Below, piece by piece: positions 45,015-45,339 of a DNA stretch of 45,339 nucleotides. A program made the position numbers and the translations under genes. Source of the stretch: Clostridium sp. CAG:571 (GTDB lineage Bacteria > Bacillota > Clostridia > TANB77 > CAG-508); assembly GCA_000434015.1 (NCBI GenBank), contig HF999523.1:1-45339 (forward strand), in the 5' to 3' direction. Within the stretch, counting starts at the first letter, position 1. Each line of letters starts with the position of its first letter. The notes under the pieces are model-generated. The model was given only the letters and a program-made list of their open reading frames with translations, was not told where the DNA came from and made no database searches.

Positions 45015-45037
45015 AAATAAAAAGAAAGGATAAAAAA

Positions 45038-45339
45038 ATGACAAAATTTATAAATATTTTAAAAGGATCTTTAAAAAATATAATAAATAATAAATTAAGA
45101 TCTATACTTACGATACTTGGATTAGTAATAGGTATTGCATCTGTTATTATACTAGTTGGAATTCGGAAATGGAACATCTAGCAAAGTTAATAATGAAGTA
45201 GCATCACTTGGTGCTAATGTATTAACTCTAAATATTCAAAGTAATAGTGATGTAACATTAGATTATTCTCGGGTTAGATGACATATTAAAAATTTCAAAT
45301 ATAGAAAATGTAGCACCATATAAGAGTGTAAGTGCTACA
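45038..45339 (+). CDS. MacB-like ABC permease, 5' part (two +1 frameshifts; runs off window)
   Basis: About 100 residues are visible. ATG 45038 follows AAAGAAAGGATAAAAAA. N-terminal membrane segment typical of MacB permeases (NNKLRSILTILGLVIGIASVI, about 17-45). CGG 45164 needs the C skipped to give LVGIGNGTSSKV (Gly43); then CGG 45270 needs a second skip to give DYSGLDDILKIS (Gly78). Both shifted frames continue as a MacB-type periplasmic domain (VASLGANVLTLN, NIENVAPYKSVSA). Zero-frame reading stops five and four codons after the sites. The 3' part is outside the window. Confidence 0.88.
45164..45167 (+). other. +1 frameshift site 1 in ABC permease (CGGA)
   Basis: ATT CGG AAA in zero frame; ATT, skip C, GGA AAT GGA gives Ile-Gly-Asn-Gly, the conserved GIGNG turn of MacB permeases. 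Confidence 0.93.
45270..45273 (+). other. +1 frameshift site 2 in ABC permease (CGGG)
   Basis: TCT CGG GTT AGA TGA before shifting; TCT, skip C, GGG TTA GAT GAC gives Ser-Gly-Leu-Asp-Asp. Confidence 0.92.

Noticed and set aside
9385..45273. The split genes as pseudogenes
   Set aside because: Ten genes, several normally essential (rpoC, mreB, tilS, ftsH), would all be broken in the same way, with no other decay, no deletions and intact sequence on both sides of each site.
9385..45273. CGG reassigned to another amino acid as a normal triplet (as Trp or Gln in other lineages)
   Set aside because: A triplet reading would leave the frame unchanged, and the zero frame meets stop codons within about 2 to 20 codons at every site; only a +1 change restores the proteins.
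1..45339. tRNA, rRNA and CRISPR loci
   Set aside because: No T-loop or cloverleaf-like sequence and no regularly spaced repeats were seen on either strand. The tRNAs that would test the CGG rule are therefore outside the window.

Overview
The window comes from a very AT-rich, endospore-forming member of the Clostridia. Evidence is SpoIIE, two small CotF-like coat proteins, a 3D/G5-domain cell wall protein, clostridial-type gene order (radC-mreBCD-PBP2-minC, tilS-ftsH) and strong preference for A/T-ending codons. No rRNA, tRNA or CRISPR array was seen.

Layout. 1-2238 is the right end of a mobile element whose last gene is a large serine recombinase; it appears integrated into a ZIP-family metal transporter gene, whose 3' part survives at 2239-2541. 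2660-7289 holds a low-molecular-weight phosphatase, PcrA helicase, two coat proteins and an M23 peptidase. mecA (minus strand) follows, then DUF4321-radC-mreB-mreC-mreD-PBP2-minC (elongation and septum placement), three small unknown minus-strand genes, spoIIE, a WG-repeat protein, acpS, tatD, an unknown acidic protein, a YabE-like protein and an AI-2E-family permease. 24480-32366 is the rpoB-rpoC region with a structured leader. Then gdpP, three small membrane proteins, rplI, dnaB, tilS and ftsH. The window ends in a two-component system plus MacAB-like exporter whose last gene runs off the edge.

Main discovery. Ten genes are split by a single extra base, and in every one of 13 cases the extra base is a C directly before a glycine codon, so that the zero-frame triplet is CGG. 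Skipping that C (reading CGGN as GGN, Gly) restores a full-length recognisable protein: MecA, MreB, MreC, SpoIIE, an unknown protein, RpoC, TilS (three sites, one inside its SGGPDS loop), FtsH, a histidine kinase (G2 box GLGLS) and an ABC permease (two sites). Reading by eye I found no in-frame CGG that is translated normally, while about fifty CGG trinucleotides that straddle codons in coding regions leave the frame intact. This phase dependence points to translation, not sequencing error: in this organism CGG seems to have lost its arginine meaning and to cause an obligatory +1 shift, or to act as the quadruplet glycine codon CGGN. Several affected genes are normally essential. Two further +1 sites without CGG lie in the two-component genes, one at an in-frame TAA.

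Coordinates for split genes below are for the rebuilt gene, with the skipped base included in the span.
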